In this document: one piece after another, positions 19,548 through 25,982 of the stretch
How the letters are laid out: the number at the start of each line of letters is the position of its first letter
Position numbering within the stretch: the first letter of the stretch is position 1
Assembly (NCBI RefSeq): GCF_000717475.1
Contig: NZ_JPIK01000017.1
Location: forward strand, 62,001-126,000
DNA from: Desulfonatronum thiodismutans
Lineage (GTDB): Bacteria > Desulfobacterota > Desulfovibrionia > Desulfovibrionales > Desulfonatronaceae
Length of the DNA: 64,000 bases
Direction: 5' to 3'
Program-made: the position numbers and the translations under genes
Notes under the pieces: generated by a model
Databases searched by the model: none
Told to the model about the DNA's origin: nothing
The model's input: the letters and a program-made list of their open reading frames with translations, nothing else

Positions 19548-19617
19548 TCCTAAAGTTTGAAATCACCGGCGCTGCGCGGCTTTATCGCGCAGCGTCCGGT
19601 GGATTGATAGGTTAGGC
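19548..19617 (-). other. attC site 5
   Basis: 70 bp. R'' GCCTAAC (19611-19617). L arms ATCCACCGGACGCTGCGCG and CGCGCAGCGCCGGTGAT pair perfectly except for two extrahelical bases (C and A), as in textbook sites. R' is TTTAGGA (19548-19554), with T instead of the invariant G. R'' is the exact complement of the cassette's 5' TTAGGC plus G. Confidence 0.85.
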
Positions 19618-20454
19618 CAATTGCATGAAACTAGGAAACCCATTTTGGACTGCCTCTTGGATTGGTAGTTCGTCAACACCGGCTATTAGCCACTCACGGT
19701 CCAACTGGAGTCTGGCATTCAAATTTTTCCATTCCTTAACCATCGTCTTCGAGTGCAAAGGCTCTCCTTCAAACCTGTGCCAGAAAACAAGCACTCTGTT
19801 TACTCGCTTTGTAGATTGGAGAAACTCAGTGAGAGCAACCTCAACCTCAGACTCTGCATGGGCTAACTCTGGAGAGATGCGAAACTCCGATGCGATAGCA
19901 ACACAAATAATTCCTGGGATATCAGTCGGTAGCTGCTTTCTTGCCTCCAAGAGCGCGTTTTTCAGTTTCCTCCTATCCGTAATGGGGCCAGCGCGTCGGC
20001 TTTTAACCTCGATCGCGACCGGCTTTTCTTCAATCGACAATTGGAGATCGTAGTCTCGTCCCTTTATCCCCGTAGGTTTCACGAACTGAACGACGCAGGA
20101 GTTTTGAAACAGCAAACTCGCAGAATGAAGCTCGAAAAATACGGGTTCAAAATCTCTAGTCATGAGAGAGGAGATGAAGTCGTCGTATCCTGGCGCATGC
20201 CTCAGTAGAAATAGCATGTGGGCAAGGCGCACTACATTTAGATGAAACTCGGAAGCACCGCTATCAGTTGAAGTGTCTTGCGCAAATGGGGCAAGTCTGT
20301 TTTCGCCGAGCCGACAATGACTGTCAAACCAGTCTTCGCCAAGCGTCATATCAATTATGTAGTGGGAGATTACATGCCATTGCATGCCGTAACCTTCAAC
20401 TGCGTATCTGTCCCGCAGAAAGGAAATCATGTTCGGATCAAAGCGCGGCGTCAT
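19612..20454 (-). CDS. Cassette protein with PD-(D/E)XK-like core
   Basis: 280 residues of unknown family. The centre reads KGRDYDLQLSI-EEKPVAIEVKSRR, giving D136 and E149-x-K151 in the spacing of a PD-(D/E)XK nuclease core, with E108 on a preceding helix as the possible fourth acidic residue. The C-terminal part contains RVNRVLVFWHRFEG, a beta strand that fits the same fold. The N-terminal 100 residues are helical. A nuclease role, perhaps in defence, is inference from the motif alone. The stop codon lies inside the R'' of attC 5, common for cassette genes. It is the sole gene of its cassette. Confidence 0.6.
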   Translation of the reverse strand: MTPRFDPNMISFLRDRYAVEGYGMQWHVISHYIIDMTLGEDWFDSHCRLGENRLAPFAQDTSTDSGASEFHLNVVRLAHMLFLLRHAPGYDDFISSLMTRDFEPVFFELHSASLLFQNSCVVQFVKPTGIKGRDYDLQLSIEEKPVAIEVKSRRAGPITDRRKLKNALLEARKQLPTDIPGIICVAIASEFRISPELAHAESEVEVALTEFLQSTKRVNRVLVFWHRFEGEPLHSKTMVKEWKNLNARLQLDREWLIAGVDELPIQEAVQNGFPSFMQLA

Positions 20455-20476
20455 TCTGTTGATCCCAATGGCCTAA

Positions 20477-20645
20477 CGGGCCGGGGCTGACCGGCTTCGG
20501 CCTGTTCTGGAGTAAGCTCGCTTGCGAAAGGACAGGCCGAAATCCGGTCCAATCGGTTGTTCTCGACGCGGCATCTGCGGCGAGGGCAACCGACTGGACG
20601 CAGTCAGCCCCGGCCCGTTCCCGCGACGCGGATGCGTCGCGGGAA
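20477..20645 (-). repeat. ORF-less hairpin element E3 (169 bp)
   Basis: Lies exactly between the recombination points of attC 4 (R' GTTCCCG) and the next core GTTAGGC (20471-20477). On the minus strand it opens with a hairpin TTCCCGCGACGC/GCGTCGCGGGAA, whose right arm ends in CGGGAAC, an R''-like sequence. A second long hairpin follows with 14-bp perfect ends GGGCCGGGGCTGAC. No open frame. It differs from E2 at about 6 of 169 positions. Confidence 0.8.
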
Positions 20646-20711
20646 CAACCAAGCTCACCGACGGCAATGGAGCGCAGCGGAATTGCTGTCCGGTGGAGCG
20701 CCTTGTTGGGC
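20640..20711 (-). other. attC site 4
   Basis: 72 bp. R'' GCCCAAC (20705-20711), R' GTTCCCG (20640-20646). L arms GCTCCACCGGACAGCAAT and ATTGCCGTCGGTGAGC pair with extrahelical bases around CCGCTGCGC. R'' is the exact complement of its cassette's 5' TTGGGC plus G. Its R' bases belong to the hairpin element E3. Confidence 0.87.
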
Positions 20712-20939
20712 ACTTTGAATATCCCAGATAATGGTGTCTGCGCTGAAATCCTGTTCATGCGGCCATGCAATTCCATGATGGACAGGGCGCACCGTGCAAA
20801 AATATGCCTCATTCACAAGTTCTTTGAATGCCCCTCCACGTAAATAGGGCTTGACATCAAAGATGCCAGAAATGCCACTACTTGTCTGAATCTCAATCCG
20901 ATAGTCTTCAAGAGGGATGGCTTTTACGATCTTGTCCAT
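20655..20939 (-). CDS. DUF2442-type protein, reads into attC
   Basis: 94 residues. The core MDKIVKAIPLEDYRIEIQT, then GISGIFDVKPYL and GGAFKELVNEAYF, matches small DUF2442 proteins, which usually follow DUF4160 and are suspected to be an antitoxin-like partner (family knowledge). Start at 20939 with TAGGAGG 7 bases upstream, overlapping the original stop of the DUF4160 gene. The final about 20 residues (AQQGAPPDSNSAALHCRR) are encoded by attC 4, so the natural C-terminus has been replaced by recombination-site sequence. Confidence 0.75.
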   Translation of the reverse strand: MDKIVKAIPLEDYRIEIQTSSGISGIFDVKPYLRGGAFKELVNEAYFCTVRPVHHGIAWPHEQDFSADTIIWDIQSAQQGAPPDSNSAALHCRR

Positions 20940-20947
20940 AGATCCTC

Positions 20948-21217
20948 CTATCGCAATGGGTCGACTTTGAACACTGGTTCTCCAGAAACTGCCAACTTCC
21001 AGTTTGCCATCAAGTCTTCTCAGTGTATTTCGATCCACGCCTGTACCAGTTTCATCTTGGCTGGCGGTAGATTGCCACCGAGAACAGAACCATCCTCAAT
21101 GGCGATGGTCGCTTCGAATTCTCCATATTCCGCGTGAATGTGCGGGGCACTATGCTTCTTGTTGTCGTAGAAATACATCAAGATCAGAATCCCATAAAAC
21201 ATGGAAATCGCCGACAC
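20948..21217 (-). pseudogene. DUF4160 protein gene with internal TGA stop
   Basis: The frame starts at a GTG (21217) and reads VSAISMFYGILILMYF, then HSAPHIHAEYGEFEA, and KLVQAWIEIH, typical of DUF4160 (about 85-90 residues). A TGA at 21020-21022 interrupts it. The same frame then continues EDLMANWKLAVSGEPVF to a TAG at 20948, which is the expected DUF4160 C-terminus. A single CGA-to-TGA change (Arg to stop) explains it. Either the gene is inactivated or the truncated 66-residue product is made. The GTG start is chosen by family length; an ATG at 21202 is an alternative. Confidence 0.75.
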
Positions 21218-21237
21218 TATGGACTCTTTGTTTGATT

Positions 21238-21299
21238 GCCCAACGTGGAGTTCACGCTTCGGTGCGCCAGCGACGATAGGGTACAACTCATGGTTGGCC
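21238..21299 (-). other. attC site 3
   Basis: 62 bp. R'' GGCCAAC (21293-21299), one base off the complement of the cassette's 5' TTAGCC plus G. R' GTTGGGC (21238-21244). The inner arms (ATGAGTTG and GAACTCCAC) pair less well than in the other sites. It ends the RelE-like toxin cassette. Confidence 0.7.
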
Positions 21300-21548
21300 C
21301 GTCATCAGTCTGTCGTACTCCGCATGAGTGCCGATCCAAACCCACAGGAATCCAGCTGGATCGGGCACGGCAAGTGCACGGTGGTGTATCCCCACGCGAG
21401 CCGACCAGAGTTTCCCCGTCTTTTTGAAATGAAGGGATGGGTGACGAGGGTTGCGCTGGAGCAAGGCAAAGCTCTGATCGGCGACCCTCTGTATCTCCGG
21501 CGGCAGGGCTTCGTAGCAGCGCCAGAAACGTCGGGTCGTTCGGTGCAT
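21288..21548 (-). CDS. RelE/ParE-family toxin
   Basis: 86 residues. The sequence RFWRCYEALPPEIQRVAD, then NPRHPSLHFKKTGKLWSARV and FLWVWIGTHAEYDRLM, fits the RelE/ParE superfamily: a compact ribosome-dependent mRNase or gyrase-inhibitor fold, with conserved basic and aromatic residues near the C-terminus. The target cannot be told from sequence. It begins at the stop of the antitoxin gene (1-base overlap) and ends just inside attC 3, so toxin and antitoxin travel as one cassette, a common way to stabilise cassette arrays. Confidence 0.8.
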   Translation of the reverse strand: MHRTTRRFWRCYEALPPEIQRVADQSFALLQRNPRHPSLHFKKTGKLWSARVGIHHRALAVPDPAGFLWVWIGTHAEYDRLMTGQP

Positions 21549-21754
21549 CAGAGCGGCCTCGTCTCGCCGGACTTGGCATCGCGTAGAGCCTCATCCACGA
21601 GGAAGTCAAGCTTGCCGTCGGCGCTGTCGCGCTCAATCTGCGCATCCCACGCCTGCCAGTCCTTCTCCACGATCCAGTCATGGATCTTGGAGAATTGGTC
21701 ACTGGGCAGTTGCTCGATCGCGCGCTCGATTTCTAATAGCGTTGTCATGTTCAC
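21548..21754 (-). CDS. Antitoxin of the RelE-like cassette
   Basis: 68 residues: MTTLLEIERAIEQLP-SDQFSKIHDWI followed by an acidic, flexible C-terminus (DSADGKLDFLVDEAL). No clear DNA-binding fold, as in many short addiction-module components paired with RelE-like toxins. An internal ATG at residue 3 is equally possible as start; AGGAGG about 7-10 bases upstream serves both. The stop overlaps the toxin start, so translation is coupled. Confidence 0.75.
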   Translation of the reverse strand: MNMTTLLEIERAIEQLPSDQFSKIHDWIVEKDWQAWDAQIERDSADGKLDFLVDEALRDAKSGETRPL

Positions 21755-21805
21755 AATGTACCTCCTTCTTGCGGCACGGGCAATCGCGTTTTCAGTCCAG
21801 GCTAA

Positions 21806-21974
21806 CGGGCCGGGGCTGAACGGCTTCGGCCTGTGCTGGAGTAAGCTCGCTTGCGGAAGGACAGGACGAAATCCGGTCCAATCGGTTGTTCTCGACGCGA
21901 CATCCGCGGCGAGGGCAACCGACTGGACGCAGTCAGCCCCGGCCCGTTCCCGCGACGCGGATGCGTCGCGGGAA
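21806..21974 (-). repeat. ORF-less hairpin element E2 (169 bp)
   Basis: Same length and structure as E3, differing at about 6 positions. It sits exactly between the R' of attC 2 (GTTCCCG, 21969-21975) and the next core GTTAGCC (21800-21806). Identical position relative to the G|TT cut sites at two different attC sites argues for precise insertion rather than shared ancestry of the flanks. Confidence 0.8.
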
Positions 21975-22040
21975 CGCCGCGCTCTGCGGCAAATTTGGAG
22001 CGCAGCGGAAAAGTTGTCCGTCAGCAGCGCTTTGTTATAT
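21969..22040 (-). other. attC site 2
   Basis: 72 bp. R'' ATATAAC (22034-22040), R' GTTCCCG (21969-21975). L arms GCGCTGCTGACGG and GCCGCAGAGCGC pair with extrahelical G and A. R'' is non-consensus but is the exact complement of the cassette's 5' TTATAT plus G at 23502-23508, which strongly supports the cassette boundaries. Confidence 0.87.
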
Positions 22041-23477
22041 TAAGTTTAGGGTCTTCCATAAACCTGAGTGCACCACTATTTTATGCTTAACATTCAATTT
22101 TGCGTTTATTTTACGATGTTTCCACGAATAGCGAGGTGTACCTTTGTCAGTATTCCACTCATTACCAATCCATGAGGCATTAAATAAATCTCTAGCTATT
22201 TGCTCTGCTGAAAATTTCTCCTTACTAAATCCGTATTCGATGAGCTTTTCCTGAAACTGATCTAGGGTGAAATCTCGACCCAACTCCGTAATTATGTCGG
22301 ACATATCCGTTCTTAGATTTTCGCCCATTAAGCCGACCAGAGCGTCACTAAGCTCCTGCAAAAACCAATCCGAATAATTATTTAATGCTGAAAGAACATC
22401 AATTCTGTCAAATGGAGGTTTTTTTCCAAGCTTTTGGAGCTCTCGAAAGAAACTAACCAAGTCTCTCGGTAGAAATCTTGTGTTTACCAAAACAAAATCT
22501 AAAGAACTCGATCTATTAATACTTGGCGGAAACCATTCTCCCCACAGTTTCTTAGCATTACCCTCGAAGCCAGCAACATGAGCTCTTTTCGAGATGATTT
22601 CCAAAAGGCTTGTATCAAAGGGAGACCTTACATTGTCATACCACTTAAGCTGAACGCCGTTGTCATTTATTCGCTTCGTCAAATTTGGATCTGGCACCAA
22701 TTGAAGGACTTCATTGCGAATTAGAATTATTGTCTTAGCATTAACACCATGCTGATGAAAGTAAATATTAAGTTGACGAACAGCGTTGATAAGATCGGCA
22801 ATAAACGGACTGTTATTACGGCCATCACGCAGTACATAATCCAACCCATCTATCACAAGATAGTATTTAGATTCCGCCGGCGCTATTTTATCAAATTCAC
22901 TTTTTAGAGATTCTAAAAGTGATGCCGGATCCTTAATCTTGAAGTTGTCCTCTTCAATTTGCTCTCCCGATACTTCCGAAATCGCAGACTTAATTTTACC
23001 AAATATACCTCGCCTACTCGTATACTGGACAATATGAATAAGACTATCGGACTTTGTTAAACCATATTTATCAAGGGAATTTTTAAGCTCGACTATATTG
23101 GGGTTTTGTTCCGCAAACTTTGTATCTTTCAAAAACAGCGGAATTAGCCTAAGAAACAAAATCAATTGCCAAGCGGTAAGGGCACCTCCAATAGACTGAC
23201 CTTTTTCACCGCCTGTTTTCTTTAGTAGCTGAAATTCAAACTGTTCTAGAATATCTCCATCTACAAACATATCCCATTGATGCATTAGAGATAGCTTCGA
23301 CGAAAGAGCAGTTTTACCCGCTCCTTTAGGTCCAATAACAATAAACTTATCGGGCTCCGATATTTTTTCCAATATCCCATCTATATCAACATAGGCCTTT
23401 TCTAATAATTCAGGCGAATACAACCTTTCCTCTTCAGCATCTGTATATTTAAAGTTTATATCGCTAAAAGATGGCAT
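22035..23477 (-). CDS. P-loop ATPase, Sll1717-like
   Basis: 480 residues. Walker A GPKGAGKT at 49-56 and Walker B-like YYLVIDGLDYV with D210 and D213. The opening (INFKYTDAEEERLYSPELLEKAY) and layout resemble the Sll1717-type ATPases, part of the STAND/KAP-like group often seen in defence islands. The C-terminal half (about 240-480) is helical with no effector domain I recognise. Very AT-rich. The TAA stop lies inside the R'' of attC 2. It is the sole gene of its cassette and unusually long for one. A defence function is inference. Confidence 0.75.
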   Translation of the reverse strand: MPSFSDINFKYTDAEEERLYSPELLEKAYVDIDGILEKISEPDKFIVIGPKGAGKTALSSKLSLMHQWDMFVDGDILEQFEFQLLKKTGGEKGQSIGGALTAWQLILFLRLIPLFLKDTKFAEQNPNIVELKNSLDKYGLTKSDSLIHIVQYTSRRGIFGKIKSAISEVSGEQIEEDNFKIKDPASLLESLKSEFDKIAPAESKYYLVIDGLDYVLRDGRNNSPFIADLINAVRQLNIYFHQHGVNAKTIILIRNEVLQLVPDPNLTKRINDNGVQLKWYDNVRSPFDTSLLEIISKRAHVAGFEGNAKKLWGEWFPPSINRSSSLDFVLVNTRFLPRDLVSFFRELQKLGKKPPFDRIDVLSALNNYSDWFLQELSDALVGLMGENLRTDMSDIITELGRDFTLDQFQEKLIEYGFSKEKFSAEQIARDLFNASWIGNEWNTDKGTPRYSWKHRKINAKLNVKHKIVVHSGLWKTLNLI

Positions 23478-23507
23478 AAATGATTGATCCTATTTGATGT
23501 AATATAA

Positions 23508-23564
23508 CGGGCCGGGACGCAGTCAGCCCCGGCCCGTTCCCGCGACGCGGATGCGTCGCGGGAA
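23508..23564 (-). repeat. Deleted hairpin element E1 (57 bp)
   Basis: Shares the first hairpin and both ends with E2/E3 but has lost about 112 internal bases. GGGCCGGG is joined directly to ACGCAGTCAGCCC, with GG microhomology at the junction. It still sits exactly between the R' of attC 1 and the core GTTATAT, so the ends, not the interior, define its position. Confidence 0.8.
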
Positions 23565-23636
23565 CGCCCGGCTCACGCGCCGGTTTGGAGCCGCGAAGCG
23601 GCGGAAAATCGGTCGCTGTGCAGCCGATTGTTAGCG
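23559..23636 (-). other. attC site 1
   Basis: 78 bp. R'' CGCTAAC (23630-23636), R' GTTCCCG (23559-23565). L arms GGCTGCACAGCGACC and GGCGCGTGAGCC pair with three extrahelical bases. R'' is the exact complement of the terminal core GTTAGCG at 24211-24217. It ends the NYN cassette. Confidence 0.87.
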
Positions 23637-24194
23637 ACTTTTGCTATTATCCACTAGGCTTATGAATTCTCGCCATTCGTTGTCAAGATCTTTTATTGTT
23701 CCAAATACCTCCACTTGTTGTGCATATGCCTTTGAATACGAACTTTTCCAAAGCCAGAGCTCAAATGCCCAGCCTGACGTATGTATGTCAGAAAGTATGG
23801 ATGCAAAATCCTTGTCGCCAGTGCACAGAATAATTTTTTTATTCACGTTTGAATCACGATTTGTAAAGAGTGTTTTAGCAACTTCCCACCCAATTTTCAT
23901 GTCTACGCCTTTCTCTTGCTTTTTACCCGTTTTTATATTCGGATACTTTGGCAGGGTGTGTACTTCAAAGCCCGCCCTTTGGCAGTTAGTGATAAGGCTT
24001 CCGGCAAGCTCGGAACCCACTAAAACCACTCTTTTTACATTTCCGTTCTTTTCGACAAATTTCTTAAATTTGAAATAATCAATTTGAGGCTTCTTATTTC
24101 CATTGGAATTAGCGACTTTGTTTACGTGCTTGTACCCCTCAATGTATAAGAACGAATTGTCGACGAAAACATATAGCTCTTCATGCTTACTCAT
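23631..24194 (-). CDS. NYN/LabA-like (DUF88) RNase-fold protein
   Basis: 187 residues. PIN-like NYN domain with the expected acidic residues: D12 (LYVFVDNSF), D98 (KGVDMKIG) and D127/D129 (ILCTGDKDF). Such proteins are metal-dependent ribonucleases or regulators; the substrate is unknown. No extra RNA-binding or OST-HTH domain is present. GGAGATACA precedes the start. The TAA stop is within the R'' of attC 1. It is the first cassette of the array, next to the ATPase cassette. Moderately AT-rich. Confidence 0.85.
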   Translation of the reverse strand: MSKHEELYVFVDNSFLYIEGYKHVNKVANSNGNKKPQIDYFKFKKFVEKNGNVKRVVLVGSELAGSLITNCQRAGFEVHTLPKYPNIKTGKKQEKGVDMKIGWEVAKTLFTNRDSNVNKKIILCTGDKDFASILSDIHTSGWAFELWLWKSSYSKAYAQQVEVFGTIKDLDNEWREFISLVDNSKSR

Positions 24195-24210
24195 TGTATC
24201 TCCTCAATCT

Positions 24211-24217
24211 CGCTAAC
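24211..24217 (-). other. Terminal core recombination site of the array
   Basis: GTTAGCG on the minus strand, the exact complement of the R'' of attC 1. Upstream lies a short palindrome (GCGGAA/TTCCGC, 24229-24249) but no clear R'' or L'' boxes, so this is either a worn attI/attC or a junction left by loss of the proximal part. Confidence 0.6.
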
Positions 24218-24396
24218 AGTGTTATTATGCGGAACTCACAAAATTCCGCCCCTCCAAATTCTCAGCCTTAACACCTGCTGATTTGGCAAGCATTTTCCGA
24301 AAAAACAACCGACACTTATTCTACTATTTCAGGCTACTAAGAAACATCTACTAGATACTCCTTGACGCCGAGGTCAGCATTATGCGTTGTACTGAG

Positions 24397-24452
24397 GTTG
24401 GCTTTATGCGGCAGGCAATGTGATCGACAAAAAAGTGGGACATAAAGCCAAC
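24397..24452. repeat. 12-bp perfect inverted repeat beside the array
   Basis: GTTGGCTTTATG at 24397-24408 and CATAAAGCCAAC at 24441-24452, 32 bases apart. A related direct copy lies about 24 bases upstream (24371-24386). The arrangement of one inverted and two direct similar sites resembles a recombinase binding region, but no such enzyme is adjacent. Confidence 0.5.
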
Positions 24453-24816
24453 TTCGGATGAAGAAACGAACCGCCAGCTTCCGTTGGTCGCTCAAGGCCC
24501 GAGGTACGCCCCAGTGAAACACCCTGAAAGGGTACCCGCTTTCACCGGGCAGGCAAGGATAAGATTTTGGAAAGCAGGGAAAAAGATGCTTCCCAAAAAC
24601 ACTGCCCCTCCCCGGCGGAAGGAATCAGCTTCTTCGCGCCCTGAGCGAAGTGGGCGGTTCAACTCTGGTAATGTCAACAGGTTCTGAATCATCCCTGAAT
24701 GTTGAAGTCTGTAAACGACATTTGGAGTGGAAGCAATCGTATCTGCCCCCTGTTCGCTTCCTTAACTGCGCCGGTCATGGGGCTCCCCTCTCCTCCTGCT
24801 GTTCATGCTGGGCGTG

Positions 24817-24880
24817 GCGGAGACGATGCCGTGTCATCGGACGGTTTGTCCTGGGACACGGCATCGTCTCCGCTCTTTTT
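24817..24880 (+). terminator. Strong hairpin with plus-strand T tract
   Basis: A perfect 19-bp stem (24817-24835 with 24855-24873, GCGGAGACGATGCCGTGTC) and a 19-base loop, followed by CTTTTTT on the plus strand. It lies 12 bases past the stop of the minus-strand dsbA-like gene, yet the T tract serves transcription coming from the left. It may insulate the dsb genes from plus-strand readthrough and also stabilise the dsb transcript end. Confidence 0.6.
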
Positions 24881-24891
24881 TCAGCGTCGGC

Positions 24892-25548
24892 TCACTGTGG
24901 GTACATCCGCGCGATCTCCGACTCCACCAGTTGCTGCAACTGCTTGAAGCCGAAGGTTGTCAAGGGCTTGCCGTTGACGAAAAAGCCCGGGGTTTTGGTG
25001 ACGTTGAGCGCCCTGGCGTCGGCGATGTCCTGCTCCAGGATGCGCTGGATTCTTGCTTCGTTCATGTCGTTTCTGACCATGTCCAGGTCCACTTCGGCCA
25101 TGGCCACGAAGTCCCAGAGCAGATGCGGTTGCGGGTTCTGGTGGCTGGCCCAGTGGCCCTGGCTCTGGTACATGATGTCCAGCGTTTCCCAGTACTTGCC
25201 CTGATTGCCCGCTGCTTCGAGGATGCGCACGAAATCATCGGCCCCGTCGTGGAACGGAGCGTATCGCAAAACCAGCCTGATTTTGCCGGGATTGTCGTCC
25301 ATCAGTTTCTTCACGAAGGGGGAAAACGCGGCGCATGTCTCGCAGGCCGGGTCCATGAACTCCACCAGGGTGACCCGGGCATCCGGGCTGCCCAGGGTGG
25401 GCGAGTGAGGCCGGACAAAGACTTCGGCGTCTTCCCGGGCCAGAAAGTCCAGCTTTTGCGCTTGCTGCGTCTGGTAGACATGGGTTGCGATGATGAAGAG
25501 CAGACCCAGGAGCAGTCCGGCGGCGGCAACGAGATATTGTTTCCTCAT
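24892..25548 (-). CDS. DsbA-family thiol oxidoreductase with CETC active site
   Basis: 218 residues. N-terminal membrane anchor (LVAAAGLLLGLLFIIAT, about 6-22), then a thioredoxin-fold domain facing the periplasm. Active site C69-E-T-C72 (MDPACETCAAF) and the cis-proline loop TKTPGFFVNG. The helical insertion typical of DsbA lies between them. CETC is unlike CPHC of E. coli DsbA and suggests a less oxidising potential (inference). It overlaps the dsbB-like gene by 4 bases and is translated after it; the two should form an oxidation pair. Confidence 0.88.
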   Translation of the reverse strand: MRKQYLVAAAGLLLGLLFIIATHVYQTQQAQKLDFLAREDAEVFVRPHSPTLGSPDARVTLVEFMDPACETCAAFSPFVKKLMDDNPGKIRLVLRYAPFHDGADDFVRILEAAGNQGKYWETLDIMYQSQGHWASHQNPQPHLLWDFVAMAEVDLDMVRNDMNEARIQRILEQDIADARALNVTKTPGFFVNGKPLTTFGFKQLQQLVESEIARMYPQ

Positions 25549-25982
25549 TGAGAAATTCTCCTATTGAAGGTGTACAGTAGTACCAGAATGATCGTGAAAG
25601 CCATGAATGAGAGCATCGGAATCGTCAGGAAACCGAGAATGTCGAAATAACTCTCCGTGCAGGAGACCCCCTGACTGCACGGCTTGATGCTCTCCGGGAC
25701 TATCCCGTAAACAAGCAGATTTTGGTACAGGGCCACGAGCCAGCCCGCGCCTGCCAGAGGCAGGGCGTAGCGCACCACGCTCTTGTCGCAGAAAAAGAGA
25801 CCCGTGGTAAATATGAACGCCAAGGGAAAGAGAAAGATGCGCTGGTACCAGCAGAGAACGCACGGGGGCAGTTGCATCACGGCACTGAAGAAAATGCTCG
25901 TCAGTGCGGACGCAATGGTCAGCAGCCAAGCCAGAAAGAGAATATTCCAGCCTGGATTACTCATGCTATCCGTAGAAGCCAT
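25545..25982 (-). CDS. dsbB: DsbB/BdbC-like quinone-linked disulfide reductase
   Basis: 145 residues, four transmembrane segments. The first periplasmic loop has PPCVLCWYQRI (C41, C44), the quinone-linked pair. The second loop has KPCSQGVSC (C102, C108), the pair that exchanges with the DsbA partner. Start chosen at 25982 because GGGAGG sits 8 bases before it; the frame is open 28 codons further without signal or homology. It is in operon with the CETC DsbA-like protein, so together they introduce disulfides into exported proteins. Confidence 0.9.
   Translation of the reverse strand: MASTDSMSNPGWNILFLAWLLTIASALTSIFFSAVMQLPPCVLCWYQRIFLFPLAFIFTTGLFFCDKSVVRYALPLAGAGWLVALYQNLLVYGIVPESIKPCSQGVSCTESYFDILGFLTIPMLSFMAFTIILVLLYTFNRRISQ

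Larger units (their letters stand above)
16737..24217 (-). mobile_element. Integron cassette array without an integrase (CALIN-like)
   Basis: Seven attC sites and one terminal core site, all in the same orientation, delimit seven gene cassettes and several ORF-less units read on the minus strand. Each attC has an R'' (RYYYAAC-like), imperfectly paired L boxes with extrahelical bases, and an R' (GTTRRRY-like). In most cassettes the 5' TTRRRY is the exact complement of that cassette's own R'', the expected memory of the circular form. The DNA is much more AT-rich than the flanks. No intI-like gene lies within the window, and the only tyrosine recombinase is XerD 12 kb away. Confidence 0.88.
24218..24891. 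other. Non-coding boundary with recombination-site-like repeats
   Basis: No gene supported over 674 bases. A TTATGCG word recurs (about 24223-24232, 24380-24386, 24403-24410) within similar contexts AGGTCAGCATTATGCG and AGGTTGGCTTTATGCG. GTTGGCTTTATG (24397-24408) is repeated inverted and perfectly at 24441-24452. The right end holds a strong hairpin (separate entry). The middle (24500-24780) is featureless to me. Confidence 0.5.
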
